A stretch of 64,000 nucleotides of DNA from Emydura subglobosa (GCA_007922225.1 ML679962.1:37525863-37589862); one strand, 5' to 3'. Positions 25,164-37,883 are shown, counted from the first letter of the stretch. The notes: a model not told the origin generated them from the sequence alone. Made by a program: numbers and translations.

Positions 25164-25464
25164 TTACTTCTGAAAAATCTTGACCAATGAGTGTATAGTG
25201 GAAAAGATGCCTCCTTAAGATGAGGTTATTTAAACTATCCAGTGGGCATGCAATAACCGAGCAGGTTTGTTACTTAGTTTGAAGTGATGTTTAGCTAACT
25301 TAATGTCATTATGTCAGTTCACATTTTGAAGCGGATAGAGAGGGTTATTATAGTTACCTTCAAAATCCCAGTGTGAAAGCTTACTACAAAATAAGGTTTA
25401 CATGATCTTATCTGCCTATATCGATCTACTATTACGGTTACTGTAGTAATGTATTTATCTCCAC

Positions 25465-25640
25465 AGCCTGGGGGAAGGGAAGTAGTAGTATCCCTGTTTG
25501 ACAGATACCCAAGTCACTTAGTCTGCATTTTCTAAGGTCACCCATGAAGTCTATGGCAGAGCAGAGAATTGAACCCTGGTCTCCCAAGTCCAAGTTGGCA
25601 TCCTTACTACTGCACCATACTTCCTGCTTTATATGGGACT
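25465..25640 (-). mobile_element. MIR-type SINE fragment
   Basis: Read on the minus strand it has the MIR order: a tRNA-derived head (matched by TGAACCCTGGTCTCCCAAG on the plus strand), the core with GTCACCCATGAAG-type sequence, and the GATACTACTACTT tail region. The family is recognised from memory of MIR consensus features; the element is ancient and diverged. Confidence 0.7.
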
Positions 25641-26701
25641 GATAAGTTGTAGTCTGTAGTCTGATTAATAAATAACTCAAAACAAATAACTCCGTAACTG
25701 CAATGCAAGTCTAGTCATCTTACACTTTCAACGTGTTATATAATACAAATCTCTCAATGATTTTATTTTGAATCATCCCTTTAGGACACAAATGACATGA
25801 GTTAAGGACCCAGAGCTTCAATGTCTCTTCCCTCAATATCTGTAACCCTTGGGCATGGCAGGGAACAATCTTTGGGTTGTATTCTACGTGGCATGACATG
25901 GTACTGGAAACCCGAGTCCAAATGGAAATCAAGGTTTTCGTGCATTGCACACCCTTGCCTGCTCCAGCAGAAGTTTACCTCTCAAATGTACAGCTGTCTT
26001 GGAAACAACAAGCCAGTGTGAGACACAAGGATCACCCCCCTTCCATCGCCCTCTCTCACTCTCACGTGCACACACACACATGGTAGTTCTTGGTCCATAT
26101 ATTTTTACAGCCGCAGCTGCATCTCCAGTGGCATTCAGTGCAGCTTCAGGAAGCTCATTTAACCATTACTGCAGTCTGTTCCGATGGGCTGTTTACGGAC
26201 AGGAGCAGTTTCCTCTGGGGCTCTTGTGAATTTCTAGTCAATCAAGTTACCCATCTCATTGCTTCCAATGATTATTCAAATACTGCATTTCATTTATTTG
26301 GGTTTTTAAGTGAAATATTTTTCTTGTGTTCTGCCATTTTAATTTCTATGCATAAGATATATAGCAACCGGTTACTATGGCCATGGCGCTGTCTGAATAT
26401 CTAATATTTGTATTTCTGATGCAGTACTTTGCTCCGGTTTGGAGTCTGTTGTAGAAGGCAGGACCTTTGTAATTACCAGTGGAGCATCAGAGGAGGTTGT
26501 GTCTCACTGCTGTCAAATCTTTTTGTAGGGGAGGAGTCAAATGCGATAAATCTCTTCAGAAAGCAGCACTTCTCATCTGGTTGCTGCTTCCTGGAATAGC
26601 ATTGCTCCCCTCTGCATGAAAGCTTGAAAAAAGCAGGGTTTGTGTTTGGTCATCCTGCCATCTTGGTTGCTCAACCTCAGGCTCAAAACAGAGGAAAACA
26701 A
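25641..26701. other. Intergenic, nothing recognised
   Basis: Contains a short CA tract at about 26068-26080. No gene or repeat family is recognised. Confidence 0.4.
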
Positions 26702-27047
26702 GCTCCTTCAAGTGCTTGCTCATGTCCATTCCAATGTAGGTGTGTGCTCACGCCAAGCACCACCACTGGAAAGTTTTCCCTCGGGGGGTATCCATCAGGT
26801 CGGCTCTGGTGCCCCTTAGAGCTGTGCTTTCATAGTGATGGTATAAAGGGCCCTGCTGCCAGCTCAGTTCCTTCTTACCCAGGACAGTCGCTGGAACTTC
26901 AGCTCATCCTTGCACTCCCCACAGTGGACTTAGTTCTATTTTTGTACATAGTTATTTGTAGTGGTTAAGTTTCAGTTATTTAGTTAGCAAGTTAGTTAGA
27001 TTAGCAGACCCTGCTTAGTAGGGTTAGCTCTTCCCTGGCACCACAGC

Positions 27048-28619
27048 ATGTCTCAGTCTTTGGGGTTTAAGTCGTGTGGATCATGCCATAAGCCTATCCC
27101 TGTTAGTGACCCCCTTTCCAGCTACCTCAAGTATCTGGGGGAGTCCCACATGCAGGAGCGTTTCAGGATCTGCCGCGTGTTCAGCCCCTGTACTAAGAAG
27201 AACAGGGACATCAGACCCAAGTTCGTCCTCATGGAGGCAGCACCTCGTCCTCCCTCACAGCCAATCTGTGCTGACTTGACATTGAGTACTTCGGCTTCAG
27301 TAAGAAGCGCCTGGCGTCTCTGAGAGATGCAGCACTGTTCTGCTTCTCCAATGCCAAGCAAGGACTCTTCTACTTTCTGGGACTCCTGGGCACTGACAGT
27401 CATCCCTGGTGCCGAAGAAGACCACTTCTGCACGGGGTTCTCGGCACCACTCTCCGTCACTGGTGTTGAGGAAGAAGCAGAAGAAAACTGACCGTGGGCA
27501 ATCCCCAACCCTAAGGACAGAGACACTGGCAGAGTGCGATCTGTGCCAGGCCACTCAGAGACACCAGTGGTCCACATGGTATCATTGACTCCGGGCCCAG
27601 GAAGGGCATCGTTGAATCAAGCACCTTTGGACTCTCCACCAAGAGAGAGCCATCAGAGCGTAACTACCCTGGTAACAGGCGTTTGAGGCAGCGATGGAGG
27701 AGTTGTCACTCCCAGTACCACCATCCCCCACCATTTGGGAGCTGTCAGCAGTGGCACCAGAGACGAGAGCCACCGCGGCACCAAGACCACAAGGTGCCGT
27801 CAAAAGAGACACCTTTTTTGATGGCACAGCACTGGTCTCCCCTCTCCCAGTACTGCTCACCAGCACCGGTCAGCACCGCGCCACCCAGTTCACAAAGAAG
27901 CGACTCCTTGGTGTCTGACTCAGAGGCAAAGTTATACACCTCCTGCAGGAGTAGGCACTACTCTGACAGACACTACCCAATGGCTGACATGAACCAGGGC
28001 ATCCCACCAGTGGCCTGGCCACCAGCGCAGTGGCAGATGCCGCTACAGTGACTATTTTGGAACCCCTAGGCTTTTCTGCCTGTCCAGGGGTCACAGTCCA
28101 GGAGGTCCTACTCCATTGTATTAGAATCTAGAGCTCCCCCACCACCTCTCTTAGAACAGGGACCAGGTCCCGGTATCAAATTTCAAGACTCAGCACTGTG
28201 AGACCCATCTGGTGAGACCCATCTGGTGCCTGTACTGGCCTCCTCTTCTTCCTCTCCCAATGGGGCGGTGGCAGGGACAAGTATAGCATCCTTCCAAGAT
28301 GATTATAGGGTGCAACAAGAGCTCCTCAAGAGGGTAGCTCACAACCTTGGGATCCAGGTGGAGGAGATCACATATAGCGAGTGGCTTTGCCCTTGAATGA
28401 GGCCATTTTGGACCCCATCAAAGCCTTGTGGCAGATCCCTGCAACCAACAGTGAAGAGGATAGAGGAAAAGAAGTACTTGGTTCCACCCCGGGGTATGAA
28501 TTCCTCTACACCCATCCTCCAACTGGAATTTACGGAACCTTCCCTTTTGAAGACATGTTGCTCTTCTTGGAGCAAACAGACGCCAAACTGCACAGTCTGA
28601 AGGACTCTGTCTGTAGTCG
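27048..28619 (+). pseudogene. DIRS gag relic (knuckle, linker and LAP2alpha-like C-terminal domain)
   Basis: The N-terminus at 27048 (MSQSLGFKSCGSCHKPIP, then SYLKYLGESHMQERFRIC) carries the Cys-rich knuckle. After a frame-broken linker, the frame at 28381 reads LPLNEAILDPIKALWQIPAT and then KLHSLKDSV, the conserved C-terminal gag block. Similar sequence is related to the LAP2alpha-specific domain of vertebrates, which is thought to derive from a DIRS gag. Stops between the two halves show it is not functional as one protein. Confidence 0.65.
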
Positions 28620-29290
28620 TGTTCTTAAGGGCCTGGAGCGGTTATACCTCCAAGTCCATCAGTCACTCTCTCCTTGGGATCTCAGCTTGGTGCTGGCAAG
28701 ACTAACTGGTCCTCCATTTGAACCTCTGGCAACGTGCTCTCTGATCTACCTATCCTGGAAAGTGACCTTCCTAGTGGCCATTACTTCTGCCAGAAGGATC
28801 TCATAGATCCGACCCCTTACTTCAGAGCTACCTTACACAGTCTTCTTCAAGGACAAGGTTCAACTGCGGGCACATCCGGCCTTCCTGCCAAAGGTGGTCT
28901 CGCAATTCCATAGTAACCAGGAAATCTTCCTACCTGTCTTCTATCCGAAGTCACATGCTAACAGGGAGGAACAGAGACTCCACTTGCTGGATGTTAGATG
29001 TGCATTAGCCTTTTACATAGAAAGGACTACATCTTTTTAGAACGACTCAGCGTTTTGTAGCCATTGCAGATAGGATGAAGGGCCTGACAGTCTTGGCCTA
29101 GAGAATTTCATTGTGGATCACTTCCTGTATCTGCACATGTTACAATCTAGCAAATGTCCCTGCTCTTCTGGCCCTGATAGCTCATTCTACAAGGGCTCAA
29201 GCATCCTCAGCAGCGTTGGTAGCTCAAGTCCCAATCCAGGCTAGAGGCAATGCGGGTTTTGGCCGAGTGGTGTTACAATCAGCATGCCAA
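28620..29290 (+). pseudogene. DIRS tyrosine recombinase relic, joined in frame to gag
   Basis: Directly after the gag block the same frame continues LKGLERLYLQVHQSLSPWDL, then FEPLATCSLIYLSWKVTFLV and AITSARRIS, which is recombinase box I with the catalytic Arg. A stop follows (28804-28806). Further on, in the frame at 29111, AHSTRAQASS contains the catalytic HxxR (HSTR at 29183-29194). The nucleophilic Tyr could not be placed. The protein is broken by at least one stop and a frame change. The homologous box I is also visible in the relic at 1441-1461. Confidence 0.7.
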
Positions 29291-29424
29291 TGAATTCTGG
29301 AACCTCCACCTGCGCCACTGCTTGAGAGTCACTTGCTGAGCAAGCACGCAAAGAAGAAAAAACATTTCCTGACCTTCCATAACTGGTGTTCTTCAAGATG
29401 CGTTGCTCACGTACATTCCAAACC

Positions 29425-31612
29425 CCTCCTCACCTGCACTTCTGTCAGAGTTAGCCAGCAAGAAGGAGCTATTTAGGGAAAGTGATCACTAAACCATTAC
29501 TAACGTTATCCCAGCAAACATCAATAAAAATATGTGAAGCGCACTCTTCTAACTCTTAAGTGAACCCTCCTGTTACGGAAAAGTCTGCTCCAGGGACAGG
29601 GAGAGCTTAGCTTAACTTTGATGGAAGACCAAAGGGGCATCTTGGTAACAGCTAAATAAACTAAAATCAACATCTTGATTTGCAGGATTGACCCTGTAGA
29701 AAGGGCCGGGGAAGTTTCTCTCTCCTAGTAGTGTTTGTCTTGAGTGAAGGGTATTCGTAAATGAACTCTGATCATTGCTGTAAATAATAACATTTTAGCA
29801 AATCTCTCAGTGCTGACATAGTCAGTGTAGCCATAAGAACCAAAACAGATGAGTTCTAGGTCAATATGCAACACTATTAAGTTCCTTGACACGAATAAAT
29901 TCAAAAGTGTCTCACAAGTGCTTGCTGGCAGAAGCAACACCTGTTTTTCCAGTTATGTTTCATGTAATTTTATTTGCTCAAAAACACTGAGTTTAACAAG
30001 CTTCCATAAATCAAAGCTGTGTGCTTCCTACTGGTTAATACTACTGAGAGCCACATTTAAGAATATATATATATATCGGATGTTGCTGAAAGTAATTTGC
30101 TTTCCATAGTTTTGTGACCATCCTTTTTTCAAGGGAATTTCTGCAAGTGACTGTTACAAACATATTGTAGTAACTTAGTGTAACTGGCAGAGACAGAGGT
30201 GATGCTGTGTGTCAGTGCTTGGTTTATCATTCATTTTTGAGCATTGCCTCCTTTTGCTTTCTGTACAGTATTTTTAAAGACATGGTGGTTTCTTTCTTTT
30301 TTCCCCCTAACCACAGGGATGGGAAGGTTTTTAGTGCAGCTTATATTAGTGTACTGATTCTGTCAGCAGTTCTGCAGTTTGGTACAATTTTATGATTTTT
30401 TCCATGGCTGTTAAATGTATCATGTTTAATAACTCAGAAGGTCTCCATTTGGCTTGCAGTGACATAGTGCTGAGAGTGCAAATGCCAACATCTTTGAATT
30501 CCTCCAAGAGCTGTGACTTGTTGTTGCATGTTCTGAAATAACAGCATTTACCAATGAGGCAGGAAAACTGAAATTCCATCTCCATACACATGCCTCTGGG
30601 ACAACCTTCCTCTCCGTCAGTGAAAAGAACATCCTAATGCCAATGACAGACTCATGTAACTTTCTATTCCCCAGCTGGGACTCCACCTGATAGCATCAGG
30701 AAGCTGAAGGTCAACGCAGGAAGCATTTGTGCATTCAACCAAAGTGCCAGCTGAGGCTGTTTGCATGGTCACCTTTGTGTAACTCAATTCTAAACTAGTG
30801 CTGTGAAGAAGGATCATAGCGTACACTCTAGGCAGAGGGAAGAGCTATTAACTTCCTACCAACAGTCAAAATAAAACAAGTTTTATTTCATCTACCTGAT
30901 CTCTCACAGAAATAATTTGACTCCTTCCCCTTACAAAGCAAGCCAAATTTGAGCCAGGAATCTTCTTCATATAAAGACCAGAAAAGCAGCTTTCCTTGAT
31001 AGGAGATGAATTTTGACATTTTCCTGTCAATTTTTGGGTCATTCTCTACCATTCTCTGTTACCTCCTATGGCCCTAAACATCTCTCTCAAGTTGTCTATA
31101 TGATTTACTCCAGACGCTTCTCTCACACCCTCATTTTTGTAATCAATTTCAAATTAAGACCACTTTTTGATCTTTCCCAGGGACCATATTCCACGAAAGG
31201 CTGTGCAGTCAGTACACAGTTACCCCCATGTTGCATGAGACAACAGAAAACCTGGTTATTCTTAAGGAAATGCATTTGTCTTTTCCCTATGTATGCTGGC
31301 TATTTGGAGTTTGTCTAACTTCCATGCAGTTCTGTCATGGCTCAGTGATGATATGTCATATGGCAGCTGAGACAGGCTCCCACTTCATTAACACATACGA
31401 TACACCTGCCAGGTGGCAGATGAAATGGCAGCTTCAAAGGACTGTAGATGGCCTACTCCATGTTCTCTGAGCCATACTGACATCACCAGCCTCCAACACT
31501 CCTAAACTGGGTGCTGTGGCTTTGCAGAGCTGACCCTCATCAACTTGCTAAACCCAGCCAGGAACCATCCACACTTAAGGAAAATGGCAATGAAGAGCTC
31601 TGATGTTGGTCT
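29425..31612. other. Intergenic, nothing recognised
   Basis: AT-rich to moderate composition with an (AT)7 tract at 30063-30076. No gene or repeat family was identified. Confidence 0.4.
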
Positions 31613-31745
31613 CAGGATATTAGAGAGACGAGGTGGGTGAAGTGATATTTTTTATTGGACTAACCTCTGTTGGTGAAAGATGAGCTTTCAAGATTACACA
31701 GAGCTCTTCTTCAGACCGGAGGAGCTGTGGGTAGCTCAAAAGTTG
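31613..31745 (+). repeat. Sauropsid interspersed repeat, class uncertain
   Basis: The sequence GAGGTGGGTGAAGTGATATT (31629-31648), then TTTATTGGACTAAC and GAGCTCTTCTTCAGAC, is a motif series I recall from many turtle and crocodilian loci. It has no coding capacity and its class was not established. Confidence 0.55.
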
Positions 31746-31794
31746 TCTCTCTCACAACAGAATATGGTCTTCAAATTCTTTTGTGGCCTGCCTA

Positions 31795-32485
31795 ATTATA
31801 CTTTTACACTTGACTTGCCAGCATTTATGCCCCTTTCTATTGTCTTCAGTAGCATAGGACTTCCAATTGTTAAAGGTTGCTTTTTCGCCTTTAACTACAC
31901 CTTTTACGGTGTTGTTTATCTGTGGTGACATTTTTTGGCACTGTTACTATTCTTTTTAATTTGGGGTATACATTTAATTTGAGCCTCTATTCTGTTTTTA
32001 AAAAGGTTCCATGCAGCTTGCAGGCATTTTATTCTTGTGACTGTTCCTTTTAATTTCTGTTTAACTAGCGTCCTCGTTTTTTGTGTAGTTCCCTTTTCTG
32101 AAGTTAAATGTTACCATGGTGGGCTTCTGTGATATTCTCCCATGGCCCTCTCCCGTAGGATGTTAACTTTTTAATTATATTATGGTTGCTATTAGGGAGC
32201 GATTCAGCTGTATTCACCTCTTGGACCAGATCCTGTGCTCTACTTAGGGCTAAATCAAGAATTGTCTCTCCTCTTGTGGGTTCTAGAGCTCCAAGAAGCA
32301 GTTATAATGGTGTCTAGAAACTATCTCTGAGGTGATGTGCGCAGTCAACATGGGGATAGTTAAAATCCCCCGTGATTACCAAGTTTTCAGTTTTTATATC
32401 CTCTCTAATCTCCCTGAGTGTTTCAGTCACCATCACCGCCCTAGTCAGGTGGTTGGTAGTATAATCCTACTGCAGGTGGTGGCAA
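31795..32485 (-). mobile_element. CR1 LINE fragment (endonuclease domain), minus strand
   Basis: The minus-strand translation contains GDFNYPHVD (about 32340-32380) and LLGALEPTRGETILDL (about 32240-32290), conserved parts of the APE-type endonuclease of CR1 LINEs, followed by the SNHN block. Frame changes and stops are present. The 31795-32050 part matches the sequence that follows in the same element. 5' and 3' ends are truncated. The strand is opposite to the CR1 copy at 32906. Confidence 0.8.
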
Positions 32486-32499
32486 TTATATTGCGTAGT

Positions 32500-32590
32500 T
32501 CCCAAAGCCCCCAGTCGAGATCAGGAACCTGTTGTACTAGGTGCTGTACAAACACACATGGAGACGGGAAGAGTGTGATCTTTAAAAAAA
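32500..32590. repeat. SINE-like fragment
   Basis: The stretch TGTTGTACTAGGTGCTGTAC (32531-32550) belongs to a widespread short repeat also seen in altered form at 33945-34060 (GAGCTGTACAACTGCC). Class not determined; possibly a MIR/CORE-type SINE. Confidence 0.45.
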
Positions 32591-32905
32591 GAAAGACCTG
32601 GTACTTCTTGGTCTCCACCTAGCACATTTCCCCCACGCTTTCGCGTGTGCTGCGGCGGGGTGTGTGTGTGGGGGGCGCAGAACATGCCCCTGTCTGGGAC
32701 TGGTAAATGCTGTTGGCACTGCCAGCTGTGCACACACTTGCAACACATGTTGGCTGCCTCCTTTGTGGGTGGGCTGGCAGGTTGTGAAAGGGTTTCTGCC
32801 CCTTCCCCGCCCCCCCCCATTGGGTATGCAAGAGATGCTGTGTGTTTGCCTTCCACAGAGCAAGTATGATGAAAGAAGTCTGAGAGCCTCCTACACAACA
32901 GGCCG
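32591..32905. other. GT- and GC-rich spacer between CR1 pieces
   Basis: Contains GTGTGTGTG and long C runs (about 32807-32818). No gene is supported; overlapping short frames on both strands look like composition artefacts. Confidence 0.45.
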
Positions 32906-33863
32906 GTTTTGTTCAACATCTTTATTAATGATCTGGAGGATGGGGTAGATTGCACCCTCAGCAAATTTGCGGATGACACTAAGCTGGGGGGAGTGGTAGA
33001 TACCCTGCAAGGTAGGGATAGGATACAGAGTGACCTAAACAAACTGGAGGATTGGGCCAAAAGAAATCTAATGAGGTTCAACAAAGATAAGTGCAGAGTC
33101 CTCCACTTAGGAAGGAAGAATCCCATGCACAGCTATAGACTGGGGACCAACGAGCTGGGCAGCAGCTCTGCAGAAAGGGACCTGGGAGTAACGGTGGATA
33201 AAAAGCTGGATATGAGTCAGCAGTGCGCCCTGGTTGTCAAGAAGGCTAATGGCATATTGGGCTGCATTTGTAGGAGCATTGCCAGCAGGTCACGGGAAGT
33301 GATTATTCCCCTCTATTCGGCATTGGTGAGGCCGCATTTAGAATATTGTGTCCAGTTTTGGGCCCCCCACTACAAAAAGGATGTGGACAAGTTGGAGAGA
33401 ATACAGCGGAGGGCAACAAAAATGATTAGGGGGCTGGAGCACAGGACTTATGAGGAGAGGCTGAGGGAACTAGGCTTGTTTAGTCTGCAGAAGAGAAGAG
33501 TGAGGGGGGATTTGATAGCGGCCTTTAACTACCTGAAAGGGGGTTCCAGGGAGGATGGGGCTAGGCTGTTCTCGGTGGTGGCAGATGACAGAACAAGGAG
33601 CAACGGTCTCAAGTTGCAGGGCGGGAGGTCTAGGTTGGACATTAGGAAAAAGTTTTTTACTAGGAGGGTGGTGAAGCACTGGAATAGGTTACCTAGGGAG
33701 GTGGTGGAATCTCCATCCTTAAAGGTTTTTAAGCTGAGGCTTGACAAAGCCCTGGTTGGGATGATATAGCTGAGGTTAGTCCTGCTTTGAGCAGGGGGTT
33801 GGACTAGATGACCTCCTGAGGTCCCTTCCAACTCTAATATTCTATGATTCTATGATTCTATGA
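32906..33863 (+). mobile_element. CR1 LINE, 5'-truncated, with open RT C-terminal segment and octamer tail
   Basis: An uninterrupted 286-codon frame (32909-33769) encodes the end of the reverse transcriptase, including the intact catalytic FADD block ([11 protein letters not shown]), then the thumb-like region, [17 protein letters not shown] and [12 protein letters not shown]. Truncation falls just before the catalytic motif, so most of the RT and the endonuclease are missing. The 3' UTR has the CR1 block GACCTCCTGAGGTCCCTTCC and ends in ATTCTATG repeats (33838-33863). The open frame makes this the youngest-looking CR1 here; it is still not autonomous. Confidence 0.92.
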
Positions 33864-33944
33864 ACAGTACATTAAAATCAATGGTGTGAAAATCTAGAAC
33901 GCCCTGAATATGCCTGATAAGTGCATTATCATTTACTGTGTAAC

Positions 33945-34060
33945 AGTTATAGTGCAGTAGCACCGAACGGCCACAACCAGCACGGGCCCCATTGTGCAGG
34001 GAGCTGTACAACTGCCAGAAGTGACCGTCTCTGCCCTGAGGAGCTTATTGACAGTGCAAT
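33945..34060. repeat. SINE-like fragment
   Basis: It has blocks AGTAGCACCGAAC, CCCCATTGTGCAGGGAGCTG and a GAGGAGCTTATTGACAGTG end, which match an abundant sauropsid short repeat recalled from memory. The orientation appears to be minus. It is degenerate. Confidence 0.5.
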
Positions 34061-37000
34061 CTCTGCCCGCCTGTGGGCATGTTTTCTAGCTGCTGTTTGC
34101 CTGCAAAGCTCTGCTAGTGGATTTTGACATCCAGCTCAGCAGTCGTTCGCCTCTTCTGGCCCTGGAATGTGGGACAGTGTCTAAACTGTAAGAAGTGCAA
34201 TCGTAATTCACTCTGGAACACAGCAAGAGCAGATTTTGTCATACACCCCGCTACTGAGGCTGCCGTGTCTAGCCAAGCAACAGCTACAATGGGTGCTGGT
34301 TATGCCTGTTGCCGTGCAGCGGTTATGGGAATGGTTGATGACACATGCGGGTAAAAATGTTTCAGTGGTGCTTTCCTCCATGACCTTGTTTGTCACTGTG
34401 CTTGTGGCTGCATGTGCGATTGCTGCTTTAAATTCACGTTCCACCGAAAACCAATATAGCACGGTAGTATCCTGTGCCAACGCAAACCCAGGAAAACCAC
34501 CCCAGGGGGATGCAGCAGCCAAAAGCCGTTTAAGCTGCTTAGCTGGAAATGCTGCTTTGGTTTAGATTTTTGTAAGTTCTGAATTTCAACAAAGACACGT
34601 GGCTGCCAGCTCGAGAGACCCGGCAGGGGTGCCAACCTCGTGATGGCACTACAGCCCTGCGGCCTCACTGCTATACAACTCTGTCACTGCAGACACGCAC
34701 ACGGTGGTTTGCATGATGATTTCTCGCTGTCTACATCTTGTTCCCGTATCCTGCCCTTTTCACGAGCAGGAGAGGTGAATTATTAAGGAAAAGGTCATGC
34801 ACCTTGTTCTTACATATTCATCTTAGCCACTGAGCTCCGTAAGTGTGTGCTTGAGCACGCATACCAGGCCTTCTTGGAGCTGGGCTTCTGCCCTTAAAGA
34901 GCAGTTACGGCAAAGCTTCCCTGTTGCACGGCTGGCCAAATTTTGAAATTACAAATTATTTATCTGCCTCCTAGGAGTCCTAGTTGTGGACCAGGTGCTA
35001 GGTGCTGCTTTGCCTCTGGCAACTGTCCATAGCCAGAAACCAATTGTTGGCAAGGTGGAGTGGGACATCCTGTAACCAAACCGAGCTAACCCCGCCTCCC
35101 TTCAAATACCTGACCAGCACGTGTGTGAAGGGCTAGGGGAAAGTGAGTGCCCTTTTCTCAGGGGAGTGCGGGTTCATCCTTTGCATGATGGGTTAGATAC
35201 CAACATTTTGTTAGTAAAATGTGCATGAAGATGGCAAGTATATAATGGATTTCAGCTCTGACCTCTCCTGTTGCTTCTATGAAGGGCTTTACCCGGTGTC
35301 ATGTACACACATTCCCCTCTGTTTTCTATCAGCATGACAGCAGAAAGAGGTACAGTGGTTTAATATGACAAGTAAGACAACTAGTTCTTAGAGTATGTTC
35401 ACAATAGCATGTATTCATGCCAGCACACGAGCCTGCTTGTCCTCTGGAAATTGCCTGACCTTTTATTTTATGTGCTTCTGCTCCAGCGTTTGCAAAGCAG
35501 AGATTCCCACTACAATCAGCAATGGTGGCAGGCAACAAAACAGTAGCAAATACATTATTTAAACGGGGAAAATCTTTTCTTAAGCTATCTCTGTGCTGAT
35601 ATCTGTTACCAGCCATAGCAAGGGGCTAGCCCTGTTTAAATTATAAATGTTCCATTCCCTGGCATCTACCTGGCTCAGATGTAGTGCTTTTTATTAGTAG
35701 ACACTCTGAGTGGAAGTAGAAGCTGTCCCTTGCTAAGTCTACGGAGTGGTGCCATTACTTTGTTTACACCCGAAGCTGTGGCTGACTCAGCCGGTCATAA
35801 CACGAAGTTTGGGGCAGAGTACTTGGCTCAGTTTTACTGTTTCTCTCTCTCCTGTGACAATGTTGAAAAACTCTAAGCTGCCTGGAAATTGATTTTTCTT
35901 TTAAAATGGCAGAGCTAATAAAAAAAAAAGATGTGCCATGACACAACGAAGAGAAAAGGGAGAAAAACAGACAGACATCTATTATTAAAGACCCCCCAAG
36001 AGCGACGCCTAGCACTGGACAAGACGCGCCCCCCTTGCTGCCCACTCTCTGAAAGATGCATTTCTCTCAGGATTCCTAATTGCTACTCCTAGTTAATACA
36101 GCAGCTCCTCAAAACTCGTGCTTTCCCAGATTAGCCTTCCATGTGGAAAAGCTAAGACCAATTCACTTCCCCCGGGCTCCAGTGATGCTACGGGAGTGAC
36201 ACGCAGCTGGAAGAAAAGGAAATGTCCAACTTGGAGAAATTCAACCAACAATTTCTACGTGTTCCTGGGGTTGCATGCAAACGGCAATCCTAGAGGGCTA
36301 GAAGGGAGGCGCAGGTTAAGAAACTAAAGAGAGCCCTGCCTGGTAATTAGACCATTTAGGAAGTATCTAGGTTATTTCCAGCTGACATGTAATTGTGCCA
36401 GCACCAGGCTCAGTCAGAGCTGCTTTGGGGAATTCCAGGAGGCATTTTAAAGAAAACAAGGAGATAATTGTCAGCATGATCCATGGTTTGAACATAACCC
36501 CATGCACATTATGATTTATACATGCATCCTGTGATCACTAGCTTTGAGAGTCGGGGTTTTTTGGGTGTGCGGGGGAGGGCTGTTACATTGTCAAAGTAAA
36601 TAATAAAACAGCACATTTTGGCTGTGTCTTCCATTCACTGACCCATAAACCTGGCCGTGAGTTCTTCTGCTGCATTTTCCACAGTCCTTGCTGCTCACCA
36701 TTGTCTAGAGCGCATTAGTCTTCACAGAGACAAACTGGGAGTCTTTAAGCAAGAACATAGACTAAGAGGAATGGCAGGACAACCATATTTGCTTTCAATA
36801 TTGCAGTGTAGGGTACATACAATGCATACATAACTGATGCAGTCACCAATCCAGTGTACACTTCCTGCTTTTATTGCAACGTGGATGAATATATTTCATG
36901 TAAGTGCGAGTCCTAGACATTATTAGTAACCGGTGCATCGTTCATGGAAAAGCTGCTAGGATCACACATGCTAACGACGATATATTGTCTCTGAGTCTAG

Positions 37001-37828
37001 ACAAGAGCTGGGAATGACTTTTAGTAAAATCCAGTGTTTAGTAGGAAGAGTTCAGCATAAAGGGAAGTAAATTTACTTTTGCACCACAAATGGAAAAAGC
37101 CCATTTTGTGGTCAAACATACACAGCTGAAATTTCTAGCAGTGTGCACAAGTACGTGTGCGCCCTAGTGCGTGAGCCTAGTCCACGGGTAACTTCCAATG
37201 CACGTGAGCGTAACCCTTCTGCCGGTTGGAGTCGGCAGCAAGACGGGGCAGGTTCAATGTTCAGGGGCTCCTTTTCAACAGCCCAACACCAAACTGGCTC
37301 GAGCCCCCACCCAGAGCCAGAACACAAGGGCTTTATTTCAAACAGTCCCAAACGTTGCAGGAGTCAAGTCAGAAACTACTTGAACGTCTTAGGCCAAGCA
37401 GACGGGTCAGTTCTGCAGTGTTTCAGCCTCGCTGGCGTGTGCCGGGAGGCACGAAGGCAGATGATGGGTGCTTGGTCACATCTTCCTGCATGCTGCCTCC
37501 CCTCCTCCCGTCTACACCCTGCGTGCTGAGCTCGGTCTGCAGGGCTGGATCGATAGCAGAAGAGCAGAGCTGTCATTGTGCCTCTACCCGACTAGCACGA
37601 GTCCAGTACTGAAAAGTCCCCCTTTCCCCCAGGTGGAGCGATGGACTTGGAGCTATTCCTAATTCTTTGCAGGGCTTTTAACCATTCAGCAGGGGACAAA
37701 AATGTCTTAATTTATCATGAGGCATTTGGCAGCTCACAAGCATTTTCAGTTGTTGGCTGCATGTGTGTTCTCCCAGTGGGTATGCTGTCCCAGCTTTGCA
37801 CAGATAGCCGACACACCCAAACCACCAT
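34061..37828. other. Intergenic, nothing recognised
   Basis: No exon or named element was recognised. A short piece near 34970-35015 (GTCCTAGTTGTGGACCAGGT) resembles the same SINE-like family as 33945-34060. Short frames lack homology signals. Confidence 0.4.
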
Positions 37829-37883
37829 TGTATTATTCAATAAGACAAGAGATCCGTTTCAGTAACGAAGGCACTAGGCCAGG

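Larger units (their letters stand above)
26702..29424 (+). mobile_element. DIRS-like retrotransposon with gag joined to recombinase; RT/RNase H missing
   Basis: The left end (AGTGCTTGCTCATGTCCATT at 26711-26730) matches the left ends of the other DIRS copies. Gag follows, then directly tyrosine recombinase sequence; the RT and RNase H found in complete DIRS elements are absent. Near the 3' end (29396-29420) a GTTCTTCAAGATGCGTTGCT motif in direct orientation marks the terminal region. Frames are broken by stops, so no protein is made intact. The copy is best read as an internally deleted, non-autonomous derivative. Confidence 0.75.

Noticed and set aside
27122..27577. 151-aa minus-strand open frame
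   Set aside because: It is antisense to the DIRS gag relic, which explains the sequence.
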